Positions 27,298-35,469 of a DNA stretch of 57,403 nucleotides are shown piece by piece. Position numbers and translations under genes: made by a program. The stretch comes from Flavobacterium sp. Its GTDB lineage: Bacteria > Bacteroidota > Bacteroidia > Flavobacteriales > Flavobacteriaceae. Position 1 is the stretch's first letter. Every line of letters starts with the position of its first letter. A model generated the notes under the pieces. The model worked only from the letters and a program-made list of their open reading frames with translations, ran no database searches and was not told the origin of the DNA. Where the stretch lies: contig NZ_JAIXYH010000064.1 of assembly GCF_027490375.1 (NCBI RefSeq), forward strand, positions 1-57,403, read 5' to 3'.

Positions 27298-27572
27298 TGT
27301 CGGACTTATCTTTAGAAGAACGATTTCAACAGGCTTTTCAGAAAGCTTCGGAGATGCGTCAGGCCGATTTGCCTCCAGACGTTCAATTGCGTTTATATTC
27401 GTTTTATAAACAAGCTACTTTTGGAAATATAGACCGAAGTATGCAAACGGATTACGATTTGCGAAATGCTTTTAAAACGAACGCTTGGATGCAGATAAGA
27501 TCTATGAGTGTTGAAGATGCCATGAAAAATTACATTCAAGTTGTTGAAGATATTCTAAAAAACGAATTATGA
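27297..27572 (+). CDS. Acyl-CoA-binding protein
   Basis: 91 residues matching the four-helix ACBP fold: ERFQQAFQKASEM at the start, LRLYSFYKQATFGNI near 36-50 (the conserved YKQAT ligand motif), and NAWMQIRSMSVEDAM near 63-77, where the usual sequence is W...G.S..EA. Binds medium- to long-chain acyl-CoA. ACBPs are mainly eukaryotic and scattered in bacteria; placement right after psd, with a 1-nt overlap, supports a lipid role. Confidence 0.93.
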   Translation: MSDLSLEERFQQAFQKASEMRQADLPPDVQLRLYSFYKQATFGNIDRSMQTDYDLRNAFKTNAWMQIRSMSVEDAMKNYIQVVEDILKNEL

Positions 27573-28327
27573 AATCTTTTACACGAGCAGTTATTCTAGC
27601 AGTTATTTTCAGTTCTTGTAACGAGAAAAAGCTCATTGAAGTTGAAGTTCCACTACCTGAAAAAGAAGTAAAAGCTGCCTTATCTAGCCCAGATGATGTA
27701 AGAGCAGAGCCCGGAACCTTTGAGTTGGCGAAATTACCCTACGCCTATAATGCGTTAAGCCCATCGATAGACGCAAGCACGATGGAAAATCATTATTCAA
27801 AGCATTATTTAACATACACGAACAACCTCAATAAAGCCATTAAAGGAACAGAAATGGAGCAGCTTACTATAGAAGAAATTCTGAAGAAAGCGAGCTCGGC
27901 TGATGAAAATCTGCGAAACAATGCGGGAGGATATTACAACCACAGCTTATTTTGGGAAATCATGGGACCAAAAGGAGGCGGACAACCGAAAGATACGCTT
28001 GCCTTAGCGATTTCGAGAGATTTTGGTTCGTTTGAGAATTTTAAAAACGAATTTAGCAATCAAGCAACGGCTGTTTTCGGTTCGGGCTGGACGTGGTTGA
28101 GCGTTGATAAAGCGGGAAAACTACAAATATCTACGACTCCAAATCAGGACAATCCATTGATGCCGGGCGTTTCGGTTAGCGGAACACCTATATTGGCATT
28201 AGACGTCTGGGAACATGCCTACTATTTGCAATATCAGTACCGTAGAAGAAATTACATCAATGCGTTTTTTGAAGTAATCAATTGGCAGAAAGTAAACGAA
28301 AAATACGAGGAGGCGATAAAGAAGTAA
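27569..28327 (+). CDS. Lipoprotein Fe/Mn superoxide dismutase
   Basis: 252 residues. The SOD domain begins near 52 (FELAKLPYAYNALSP). Metal ligands are His75, His125 in NHSLFW, Asp212 and His216 in DVWEHAYY. Before it lies a lipoprotein-type signal with Cys17 (FSSC) and a charged linker of about 30 residues, so the enzyme is probably anchored in the envelope rather than cytoplasmic. Metal type is not settled by sequence. Overlaps the ACBP gene by 4 nt (ATGA), last in the operon. Confidence 0.93.
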   Translation: MKSFTRAVILAVIFSSCNEKKLIEVEVPLPEKEVKAALSSPDDVRAEPGTFELAKLPYAYNALSPSIDASTMENHYSKHYLTYTNNLNKAIKGTEMEQLTIEEILKKASSADENLRNNAGGYYNHSLFWEIMGPKGGGQPKDTLALAISRDFGSFENFKNEFSNQATAVFGSGWTWLSVDKAGKLQISTTPNQDNPLMPGVSVSGTPILALDVWEHAYYLQYQYRRRNYINAFFEVINWQKVNEKYEEAIKK

Positions 28328-28354
28328 ATCCTATTTCCACAGTCAAAATGAAAT

Positions 28355-28393
28355 AAAAAATGCCGTGACAATTCGTTTATCACGGCATTTTTA
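28355..28393. terminator. Bidirectional terminator between sod and valS
   Basis: AAAAATGCCGTGA pairs with TCACGGCATTTTT across an 11-nt loop, with T-runs on both strands. It serves the convergent sod and valS genes. Confidence 0.92.
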
Positions 28394-28411
28394 TTTAAAA
28401 GAAATTAGCTT

Positions 28412-31039
28412 CTAGCTTAAGCGTTCTTCCAAAACAGCAATCTTCGCTAAAGCATCGGCTTGTTTTTGACGTTCCATGGCAATAACCTTTTCGGGAGCAC
28501 TGCTCACAAAACGTTCGTTTGAAAGTTTAGCTTCAACCGATTTTAAAAAGCCTTTATAATATTCGAGCTCCTCTTGCAATTTGGCACGTTCGGCTTCTAA
28601 ATCGATTTTTTCGCCTAGAATTACATAGTATTCGTTGGTTTTGTATCGGAAAGAAGCTGCATTTTCCGGCTTTTCTACCACGTACTCTAATGAAGAGATA
28701 TTGAGCAATTTTAAGATTACTGAATCGGTTTTATCACTGATATTTTCTTTGTTAATGACTTGTACTTGAATCGCGTCTTTAAAAGGTAGATTGCGATCTT
28801 TTCGAATTGTACGAAGTCCGCTAACGATTTCAAAACAAATATCGAATTGCTGTAATAAATCGCTGTTTTCACCTTGAATTTTAGGCCAAGTATTCACAAT
28901 TAGTGCCTCTTCTTTTGTTCGTTCCTTGATAGCATGCCAAATTTCTTCAGTTAAGAAAGGCATGAATGGATTTAGAAGTCGCAGATTATCTTCCAGCAAA
29001 TCGATTATTGCATGTAAGGTTTGGCTGTCAATGGGTTGCTGGTAGCCCGGTTTTACTATTTCAAGCAACCACGAACAGAAATCGTCCCAAATGAGTTTGT
29101 AAGTGCTCATCATAGCATCGGAAATGCGGTATTTACTGAAGTGATCGTCGATTTCAACTACGGCTTGCGACAATTTTGCACGATACCAGTCGACAGCAAT
29201 TTTACTAGCGGCCGGTTGTTGAATATCTTCTGAAACTTCCCAACCTTTAATCAATCGGAATGCATTCCAAATTTTGTGCGCAAATGCTTTTCCTTGGGCG
29301 CAGTAGGCTTCATCAAACAAAATATCGTTACCGTCGGATCCGGCTAAGAGCATACCTACACGCACACCGTCGGCACCGAATTTCTCGATAAGTTCTAGCG
29401 GTTCCGGAGAGTTTCCGAGTGATTTCGACATTTTTCTGCGTTGCGTATCGCGAACAATACCTGTGAGATAAACTCCGGTAAAGGGTTTTTCTCCAACAAA
29501 TTCGTAACCGGCAATAATCATACGAGCTACCCAGAAAAATAAAATCTCAGGCGCTGTCACCAAATCTTGGGTCGGATAGTAGTATTTAAACTCTTCGTTA
29601 TTCGGATTCATTATTCCTCCGAAAACTGAAATAGGCCACAACCACGACGAAAACCAGGTGTCGAGTGCATCTGGATCTTGTCGTAAGTCTGTTCGTTGCA
29701 AATTGTTGTTTCCGGTAGCTATTCGCGCGAGTTGCAAGGCTTCGTCCCAGTTTTCAGCAACAACAAAATCTTGCTTGCCGTCGCCATAGAAATAGGCTGG
29801 TATTTGTTGTCCCCACCACAATTGTCGTGAAATATTCCAGTCGCGAACATTCTCCAACCAATGGCGGTAAGTATTTTCGAATTTCTTTGGATACAAATTA
29901 ATTTCATCCGATTCTAAAACTGCCTTTAATGCTGGTTTAGCGAGATCTTCCATTTTCAAAAACCACTGGTCGGAAAGACGTGGCTCGATTACGGCTTTGG
30001 TTCGTTCAGAAGTTCCCACTTTATTTTGGTGGTTTTCTACTTTTAGCAACAAACCTTTTTCTTGTAGTTCTTTTTCGATGGCTTTTCTAACGTCAAAACG
30101 ATCTTTGCCGGCATAGTGCAAACCAAAGCTGTTTAAAGTAGCGTCTTCATTAAAAATATCGATGACTTCCAAATTGTATTTATCCCCGATGTTCTTGTCG
30201 TTAATGTCGTGCGCTGGCGTAACTTTCAAACAACCTGTACCGAATTCAATATCAATATAATCGTCGGATATAATGGGTACTTCGCGGTTAGCAATCGGAA
30301 CAATAACGGTTTTTCCGATAAACTTTGCGTAGCGCTCGTCGTTTGGATTAACGCAAACCGCGGTATCTCCAAAAATGGTTTCCGGACGCGTAGTTGCTAC
30401 GGTTAAAAAGTCGTCGCTGTCCGTAAATTTATATTTTAGGTAAAACAACTTCGATTGTTGTTCTTCGTAAATCACTTCTTCGTCGGAAAGTGTCGTTTTA
30501 GCTTCCGGATCCCAGTTTACCATGCGATAGCCGCGATAAATCAGGCCTTTTCGATACAAATCCACAAAGCATTTGATTACGGAAGCCGACATATCGGGAT
30601 CCATCGTGAATTTTGTACGATTCCAATCGCAGGATGCACCTAACTTTTTAAGTTGTTCGAGAATCACTCCGCCGTACTTGTGCGTCCAATCCCAGGCATG
30701 TTCAAGGAATTCCTCACGGGTAAGGTCGTTTTTATTGATGCCTTCGGCTTTCAGTTTAGCGACAACTTTTGCTTCGGTAGCAATCGATGCGTGATCGGTT
30801 CCGGGCACCCAACAAGCGTTAAAACCCTTCAAACGTGCACGTCGGATGAGTACGTCTTGGATTGTATTGTTTAGCATATGTCCCATGTGCAACACGCCAG
30901 TCACGTTTGGTGGTGGGATCACGATGGTATAGGCTTTTCGGTGATCGGGCACAGAGTTGAAATAACCGTTTTCCATCCAATACTGGTACCATTTTTCTTC
31001 AATTGAAGCGGCGTCGAACTGAGTTGCTAATGCAGACAT
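28412..31039 (-). CDS. valS: Valyl-tRNA synthetase
   Basis: Class I synthetase of 875 residues. The HIGH-type motif HMGH is at 51-54 within [12 protein letters not shown] and the KMSKS loop occurs as [10 protein letters not shown] near 525-535. An editing domain ([13 protein letters not shown]) and a C-terminal coiled coil (last 65 residues) are present. Length is normal. The likely promoter is about 160 nt upstream, which leaves a long leader. Confidence 0.97.
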   Translation of the reverse strand: MSALATQFDAASIEEKWYQYWMENGYFNSVPDHRKAYTIVIPPPNVTGVLHMGHMLNNTIQDVLIRRARLKGFNACWVPGTDHASIATEAKVVAKLKAEGINKNDLTREEFLEHAWDWTHKYGGVILEQLKKLGASCDWNRTKFTMDPDMSASVIKCFVDLYRKGLIYRGYRMVNWDPEAKTTLSDEEVIYEEQQSKLFYLKYKFTDSDDFLTVATTRPETIFGDTAVCVNPNDERYAKFIGKTVIVPIANREVPIISDDYIDIEFGTGCLKVTPAHDINDKNIGDKYNLEVIDIFNEDATLNSFGLHYAGKDRFDVRKAIEKELQEKGLLLKVENHQNKVGTSERTKAVIEPRLSDQWFLKMEDLAKPALKAVLESDEINLYPKKFENTYRHWLENVRDWNISRQLWWGQQIPAYFYGDGKQDFVVAENWDEALQLARIATGNNNLQRTDLRQDPDALDTWFSSWLWPISVFGGIMNPNNEEFKYYYPTQDLVTAPEILFFWVARMIIAGYEFVGEKPFTGVYLTGIVRDTQRRKMSKSLGNSPEPLELIEKFGADGVRVGMLLAGSDGNDILFDEAYCAQGKAFAHKIWNAFRLIKGWEVSEDIQQPAASKIAVDWYRAKLSQAVVEIDDHFSKYRISDAMMSTYKLIWDDFCSWLLEIVKPGYQQPIDSQTLHAIIDLLEDNLRLLNPFMPFLTEEIWHAIKERTKEEALIVNTWPKIQGENSDLLQQFDICFEIVSGLRTIRKDRNLPFKDAIQVQVINKENISDKTDSVILKLLNISSLEYVVEKPENAASFRYKTNEYYVILGEKIDLEAERAKLQEELEYYKGFLKSVEAKLSNERFVSSAPEKVIAMERQKQADALAKIAVLEERLS

Positions 31040-31196
31040 AAACTAAATTTGTTTTCGCGAAATAATCTTTACTAACACAGGTTTTGTTGAAAGAACGAGC
31101 TTTTAGCTGCTTAAATAGACATTATAGAGCTGAACTTAATCAAAACAAAGCATTTTTTTCTAAAACCAGACTTTATGGTCTGATTTTTGGAAGTGG

Positions 31197-31204
31197 CAAA
31201 AGTA
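31197..31204 (-). promoter_or_regulatory. -7 box TACTTTTG, likely valS promoter
   Basis: Exact box on the minus strand, 157 nt before the valS ATG. The implied transcript would start with a small hairpin (CAGAC/GTCTG at 31167-31182) followed by a T-rich stretch. Confidence 0.45.
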
Positions 31205-31287
31205 CGATTTTAAGAATAAAATTTTAACTCTTATTCGATACAAATAGCGCAAGAACTTTTACATTTACGACACTAAAAAATTACATC

Positions 31288-31725
31288 ATGAAGCACTTTA
31301 CCTCAACTTTACTCCTACTGTTTATCGCGGTAGCAGGTATGGCGCAAAAAGGGCCGAGAATTGAATTTGAAGCCAAAGATAATACAATCGATTACGGTGA
31401 AGTTTCAAAGGAAACCGACAACGGTATTCGAACATTTGTTTTCACAAATACTGGAGATGAACCTTTGATTATTACGAATGTGAAGTCGACTTGTGGATGT
31501 ACCGTTCCGACCAAGCCAACTGATCCCATCTTACCGGGAAAATCAGATAAAATTCAAGTAAAGTACAACATGAATCCCGGGCCGATTCGCAAAACAATTA
31601 CTGTAGAATCGAATGCAGTAAATTACGAAGGAGGTATCATTGCCCTGAAAATAAAAGGAGAGGTTATTCCGCCAAAGCCTCAGCAAAGTGTACTCGAAAA
31701 AAAGAAAAGTATGTTAGAAAAATAA
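31288..31725 (+). CDS. Secreted DUF1573 protein
   Basis: 145 residues with a signal peptide (cut after GMAQ). The DUF1573 Ig-like domain is clear from FVFTNTGDEPLIITNV and STCGCTVP with its paired cysteines, and from PGPIRKTITVESNA. Function unknown; the family is abundant in Bacteroidota envelopes. A near-consensus box (TACATTTA) at 31260-31267 precedes it. A terminator follows directly. Confidence 0.9.
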   Translation: MKHFTSTLLLLFIAVAGMAQKGPRIEFEAKDNTIDYGEVSKETDNGIRTFVFTNTGDEPLIITNVKSTCGCTVPTKPTDPILPGKSDKIQVKYNMNPGPIRKTITVESNAVNYEGGIIALKIKGEVIPPKPQQSVLEKKKSMLEK

Positions 31726-31731
31726 AAACTT

Positions 31732-31757
31732 AAGCCGCTTTTTGAGCGGCTTTTTTA
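31732..31757. terminator. Terminator between DUF1573 and OmpA-like genes
   Basis: AAGCCGCT pairs with AGCGGCTT over a 5-nt loop, followed by TTTTT. Minus-strand side also has an A/T tail, so it can serve both convergent genes. Confidence 0.88.
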
Positions 31758-32528
31758 TTAGATTTTAACAATTCTGATTTCTACACGGCGATTTTCTTCT
31801 TCCTCGAGTTCCGATTTTTCAGGTATTTTATGAATGGGCCTACTTATGCCGTAGCCTTTGTAGGTGAGTCGTTTTCGATTGATTCCTTTTTGAATCAGGT
31901 AATTGAAAACGGCATGAGCTCTTGCTGTCGAAATGTCGCTTACATCGCGTTCTTTCTGACAACAAATATGACCTTGAATTTCGATGTGTAAATTCGGATT
32001 TTCTTCTAAAATGCACAGCAATTCTTCGAGAGTAGGAACCGATTTTGGTAACATTTTTGCGCTGTTGTTGAAGAAATTCATGCCCGGAAGCTTGATGATA
32101 TCGCCGACTTTTGCGTTGAGTGTCGACTTTCGAAATTCTGATAATTCCGACTTTACAGCAACTTTTTCGGGAAGTTTATAAACGATACTTACCTTGCGGT
32201 TGGCACTTTGTTCCGGCAATTGTTCAAAACGCTCGCCGTAGGATTTTATCGTAGTTTTATCGGGAACGCTGAATTGAAGTTCGCGCAGGGCGTTTTGTAC
32301 TGCTCGAATGCGTTTCATGGCTAGCGTGTCGTTGTACGCATCGCTTCCCACATGATCACAATAACCTTTTAGCTCTACAATTATCGCGTCTTTGTGCGAT
32401 TGCGTAAACAACTGTAATGTTTGTTTAGCCTGCATGTTAATATCGTATTTATTGAAATCGAAATAAATGTCGACTTCCTGTGCCATGCAGCTTCCGCAGA
32501 ATAAAAGCAGATAAAAAAATAGTTTCAT
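31758..32528 (-). CDS. Secreted protein with two OmpA-like domains (paralogue 2)
   Basis: 256 residues with a signal peptide (cut near CMAQ). An OmpA-like domain at about 19-100 (FDFNKYDINMQAKQTL, LKGYCDHVGS) is followed by a second at about 145-256 (IEIQGHICC, STARAHAVFNYLIQKGI, NRRVEIRI). OmpA_C domains bind peptidoglycan; there is no membrane beta-barrel. It directly follows a similar gene with which it overlaps by 1 nt, so the pair probably arose by duplication. Confidence 0.9.
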   Translation of the reverse strand: MKLFFYLLLFCGSCMAQEVDIYFDFNKYDINMQAKQTLQLFTQSHKDAIIVELKGYCDHVGSDAYNDTLAMKRIRAVQNALRELQFSVPDKTTIKSYGERFEQLPEQSANRKVSIVYKLPEKVAVKSELSEFRKSTLNAKVGDIIKLPGMNFFNNSAKMLPKSVPTLEELLCILEENPNLHIEIQGHICCQKERDVSDISTARAHAVFNYLIQKGINRKRLTYKGYGISRPIHKIPEKSELEEEENRRVEIRIVKI

Positions 32529-33433
32529 CAGTTTGCTATGATTTCAAATTCGACTCTACGATTTGCGGCACGTTCCTGTTCGTTTTTTTCCGGAATGGGA
32601 TAGATAGGTTGCGTGACACCAAGGCCCTTGTACGACAAACGCGATTTATCTATACCGTTCATTTGCAAAAAATTAGAGATTGCTTTTGCCCGTTGTGTGG
32701 AAAGGTCGCGCGTATCGTTGGGCATGCAACAAATATGACCTTGAATTTGAATCTTCAAACTGGGTTTGGCTTGCATGACCGTAAGTAATTCATACAAAGC
32801 GGCACGAGATTGCGGTTCGATTATAAAGGTATTGATTTTAAACTCCAGATTTCGAAGTTTGAGCTTTTCACCTGCTTTTGCGTTGTATATCGTTTTCATT
32901 GTCACAGTGTCGAGCACAATTTCGTTAACCGAGCCATCGATATTTTTAAAACGAAGTACTTCAGGGAATTTAAGTAGCGAAGTTGGAACAACCGCAGCAA
33001 TAGGTTCTGGTGATTTTGGTTTTAGACCTAAAATTTCTTCTTCCCGAGGGATGTCGGCTTCTTTAAGGTATAGAATAGAAACCTTTCGATTGAGAGCATT
33101 TTCGCCCAGACCTTGTGCAAATTTTTCTCCGAAATTGTTGGTTCTGAAATCGGTTCGTGTAAGAATTCGATTATTTAGAATATCGACTACGGTTTGCACG
33201 CGTGCTTTAGCTAGTTTGTTGTTGGCTTGTGCCGAACCTACTTCGTCGGTAAAGCCACTGATCGAGACAATTTTAACTGTGGTATTTTTTTGGATAAACT
33301 GTTCGAGGCGATTTTGTTCGACGGGTTCGAAAGTAGCTTTTCCTGTTTTGAAATAAAAGTCGATGCGTTCTTGCGCTTTCGCAGAAGAAAAAACGAGTAG
33401 TAAAAAAGTGATGTATGAGGCGAACTGTTTCAA
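32528..33433 (-). CDS. Secreted protein with two OmpA-like domains (paralogue 1)
   Basis: Two OmpA-like domains as in its neighbour, with the matching GHICC and NRRVEFEI motifs in the second. Start choice: I favour the TTG at 33433, giving 301 residues that begin with a clean signal peptide (KQFASYITFLLLVFSSAKAQ). The ATG at 33499 adds 22 polar residues, and the promoter box TACCTTTG at 33457-33464 would lie inside that extension, so transcription would start after that ATG. Confidence 0.85.
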   Translation of the reverse strand: MKQFASYITFLLLVFSSAKAQERIDFYFKTGKATFEPVEQNRLEQFIQKNTTVKIVSISGFTDEVGSAQANNKLAKARVQTVVDILNNRILTRTDFRTNNFGEKFAQGLGENALNRKVSILYLKEADIPREEEILGLKPKSPEPIAAVVPTSLLKFPEVLRFKNIDGSVNEIVLDTVTMKTIYNAKAGEKLKLRNLEFKINTFIIEPQSRAALYELLTVMQAKPSLKIQIQGHICCMPNDTRDLSTQRAKAISNFLQMNGIDKSRLSYKGLGVTQPIYPIPEKNEQERAANRRVEFEIIAN

Positions 33434-33456
33434 AACTATTTGTTGAAATTTACTAT

Positions 33457-33464
33457 CAAAGGTA
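33457..33464 (-). promoter_or_regulatory. -7 box TACCTTTG of the OmpA-like pair
   Basis: Exact TAnnTTTG on the minus strand, 23 nt before the TTG codon chosen as start. It argues against the upstream ATG. Confidence 0.55.
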
Positions 33465-33499
33465 GTTAAATTGCTGAGGATGGTTTCGATTTTAGCCAA

Positions 33500-33970
33500 G
33501 AAGCTTGCTGGATCATCTCGGCGAGTATAAAAGACAAGCGTTTCATTTAATCTGTATTTCTATAACGTGGATTCTGTTAATTATTGCGTTGATTTTTCGG
33601 TAAAAACCGAACGTTTTGTAAAGACGTTACTTCGCAATAGGGATGGAAGCGATATCCTTTTAGTGGAGCGAAGCGGAACTAAAAGATACAGCGGACAGCC
33701 CGGGCGCGGCGGTTTGCTCGTTATTGACAAAGCACTTTTGCCGCGTATTGCCCAAAAATGAAATAGAATAGTTATTTAAAGATGCATTTGCTGGATTGCT
33801 TATAATGAGAGCTTATTAGTAACTAAGAAAAATTCTCGTTCACTATTTTGCATGTTGAACTCACGTTATTTAAGAAAGTAGGTGGCAAAATTGTACTGGT
33901 TTAGGACGAGTAGAAATTATGCGTAAATTGTTGTCCAGAAAGTTGTCTGTATTGTAAACGAGCTAGAGGT
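33500..33970. other. Divergent intergenic region with a REP-like element
   Basis: No gene supported; a 64-codon frame at 33567-33761 runs through the repeat. About 33605-33745 has GTTACTTCGCAATAGGGATG, a hairpin of TCCTTTTAGT with ACTAAAAGA, and CAGCGGACAGCCCGGG, all typical of the REP-like family. The remaining 200 bp before the amine oxidase gene show nothing further that I recognise. Confidence 0.75.
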
Positions 33971-35335
33971 ATGAAAAGAAGAGATTTTTTACAAAACGCT
34001 TTGTTGGGACTTCCGCTTTTAATGTTCTCTCAACGCCTTTTAACATCGTGTGAATTAGAAAGCAATGAAAAAAACGGCAATGGAAAGCGTGTAGTTGTGG
34101 TTGGTGGAGGAATTGCTGGACTTGCAGCAGCAAAAAAGTTGCAATCGAAAGGATTTTCGGTAGTGCTTTTGGAAGCAAATTCAAAAGTTGGAGGTCGAAT
34201 TAGCACTAACAGGTCTTTGGAAATTCCATTCGACGAAGGTGCGAGTTGGATTCATGGACCTAACGGCAACCCAATTACCGAACTTGCCCAAAAAGCTGGG
34301 GCAGAAACATTTCTAACGAACGATGACTTAGTTTCAGTTTTTGATGTTTCGGGCGAAAGATATAGCGATTTACTTTTGGAATCTGCTGAAAATCAGTTTA
34401 ATGATGCTTTGGAACAAGTAACCGCTTTAGGCGCTGAAAATCAGAGCTTTAAAACGGTATTCGATACGCTTTATCCGAATTTAACAGCGGATAGATTATG
34501 GAATTACTTCCTATCAGCCTATTTAGAGTTCAATACAGGAGCAGACATTGCGCAGTTGTCATCAAAGTACTTCTATGATGATGATGAGTTTGCAGGTGCA
34601 GATGTAATTATTACCAATGGTTTCGACCGGATTACGAATTTTTTATCTGAAGGACTCGATATTCGATTAAACAGTCGGGTACAAATAATAGACTACACTT
34701 TAGCTAAAAGTGTAGTTGCCACTGCAACCGAGATCTTTGAAGCCGATTATGTTTTAGTAACGGTACCTTTGGGTGTTTTAAAAAGTAATGTGCTCAACTT
34801 CGCTCCTCCTTTGCCTCAAACGAAATTGCAGGCTATTGCTGATTTACAAATGGGACTTGTAAATAAATTTTTATTAAAGTGGGATCAGGCATTTTGGAAC
34901 ACGGATTTACAATTTATAGGTTATACGCCGGAAGAGAAAGGGAAATTTAATTACTTTTTAAATGTCACAAAATACAGTTCGACACCCGCATTAATAACTT
35001 TTACTTATGGTTCATATGCTGCGGTTAGTGAATCATTATCGGATGCCGAAGTTATTTCGGAAATAATGACACATTTAAGAAAGATTTACGGGGAATCAAT
35101 TCCAAATCCGACTAACCTCTTGCGAACCAAATGGGGACAGAATCCGAACGCATACGGCAGCTACTCGTTTGTACCCAATAACTCCGACTCAGAGGCTTAC
35201 GACACGCTTAGCAAATCGGTTGAAAACAGGTTATTTTTTGCCGGTGAACACACTCACAGGGCGTATCGCGGATCGGTTCACGGCGCATATCTCAGTGGAA
35301 TCCGCGAAGCAAATCGGATTTTAAACTTGCAGTAA
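33971..35335 (+). CDS. Secreted flavin amine oxidase family protein
   Basis: 454 residues. The N-terminus begins with KRRDFLQ and a hydrophobic stretch, a twin-arginine-type signal suited to export of a folded FAD enzyme, and LLTSC could serve as a lipobox. The FAD-binding Rossmann motif VVVVGGGIAGLAAA is at 41-54, followed by GGRI at 74-77. The C-terminal FAD-contact segment is LFFAGEHTH...GSVHGAYLSG. It oxidises amines or polyamines by family; substrate unknown. Confidence 0.9.
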   Translation: MKRRDFLQNALLGLPLLMFSQRLLTSCELESNEKNGNGKRVVVVGGGIAGLAAAKKLQSKGFSVVLLEANSKVGGRISTNRSLEIPFDEGASWIHGPNGNPITELAQKAGAETFLTNDDLVSVFDVSGERYSDLLLESAENQFNDALEQVTALGAENQSFKTVFDTLYPNLTADRLWNYFLSAYLEFNTGADIAQLSSKYFYDDDEFAGADVIITNGFDRITNFLSEGLDIRLNSRVQIIDYTLAKSVVATATEIFEADYVLVTVPLGVLKSNVLNFAPPLPQTKLQAIADLQMGLVNKFLLKWDQAFWNTDLQFIGYTPEEKGKFNYFLNVTKYSSTPALITFTYGSYAAVSESLSDAEVISEIMTHLRKIYGESIPNPTNLLRTKWGQNPNAYGSYSFVPNNSDSEAYDTLSKSVENRLFFAGEHTHRAYRGSVHGAYLSGIREANRILNLQ

Positions 35336-35381
35336 TTGTGATGATAAACAAAGGTTGAAATTACGCCTTCTCTTTACTGAG

Positions 35382-35397
35382 AACCTGAGTTCGATTA
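35382..35397 (+). repeat. Solo end of the inverted-repeat element
   Basis: AACCTGAGTTCGATTA matches the terminal repeat of elements A and B, but no second end or interior lies nearby. Confidence 0.6.
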
Positions 35398-35401
35398 GCA
35401 T

Positions 35402-35430
35402 AAAAAAGGTCGGAATTGCTTCCGACCTTA
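35402..35430 (-). terminator. Terminator after the alpha-oxoamine synthase gene
   Basis: GGTCGGAA (35408-35415) and TTCCGACC (35420-35427) form an 8-bp stem with a 4-nt loop. On the minus strand a run of six Ts follows. Confidence 0.9.
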
Positions 35431-35469
35431 CTATACACTGTTGTGGTATTTTTTCTTATTTGAAATGAC

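Noticed and set aside
33567..33761. 64-codon plus-strand ORF
   Set aside because: It coincides with a REP-like element and its translation matches no family.
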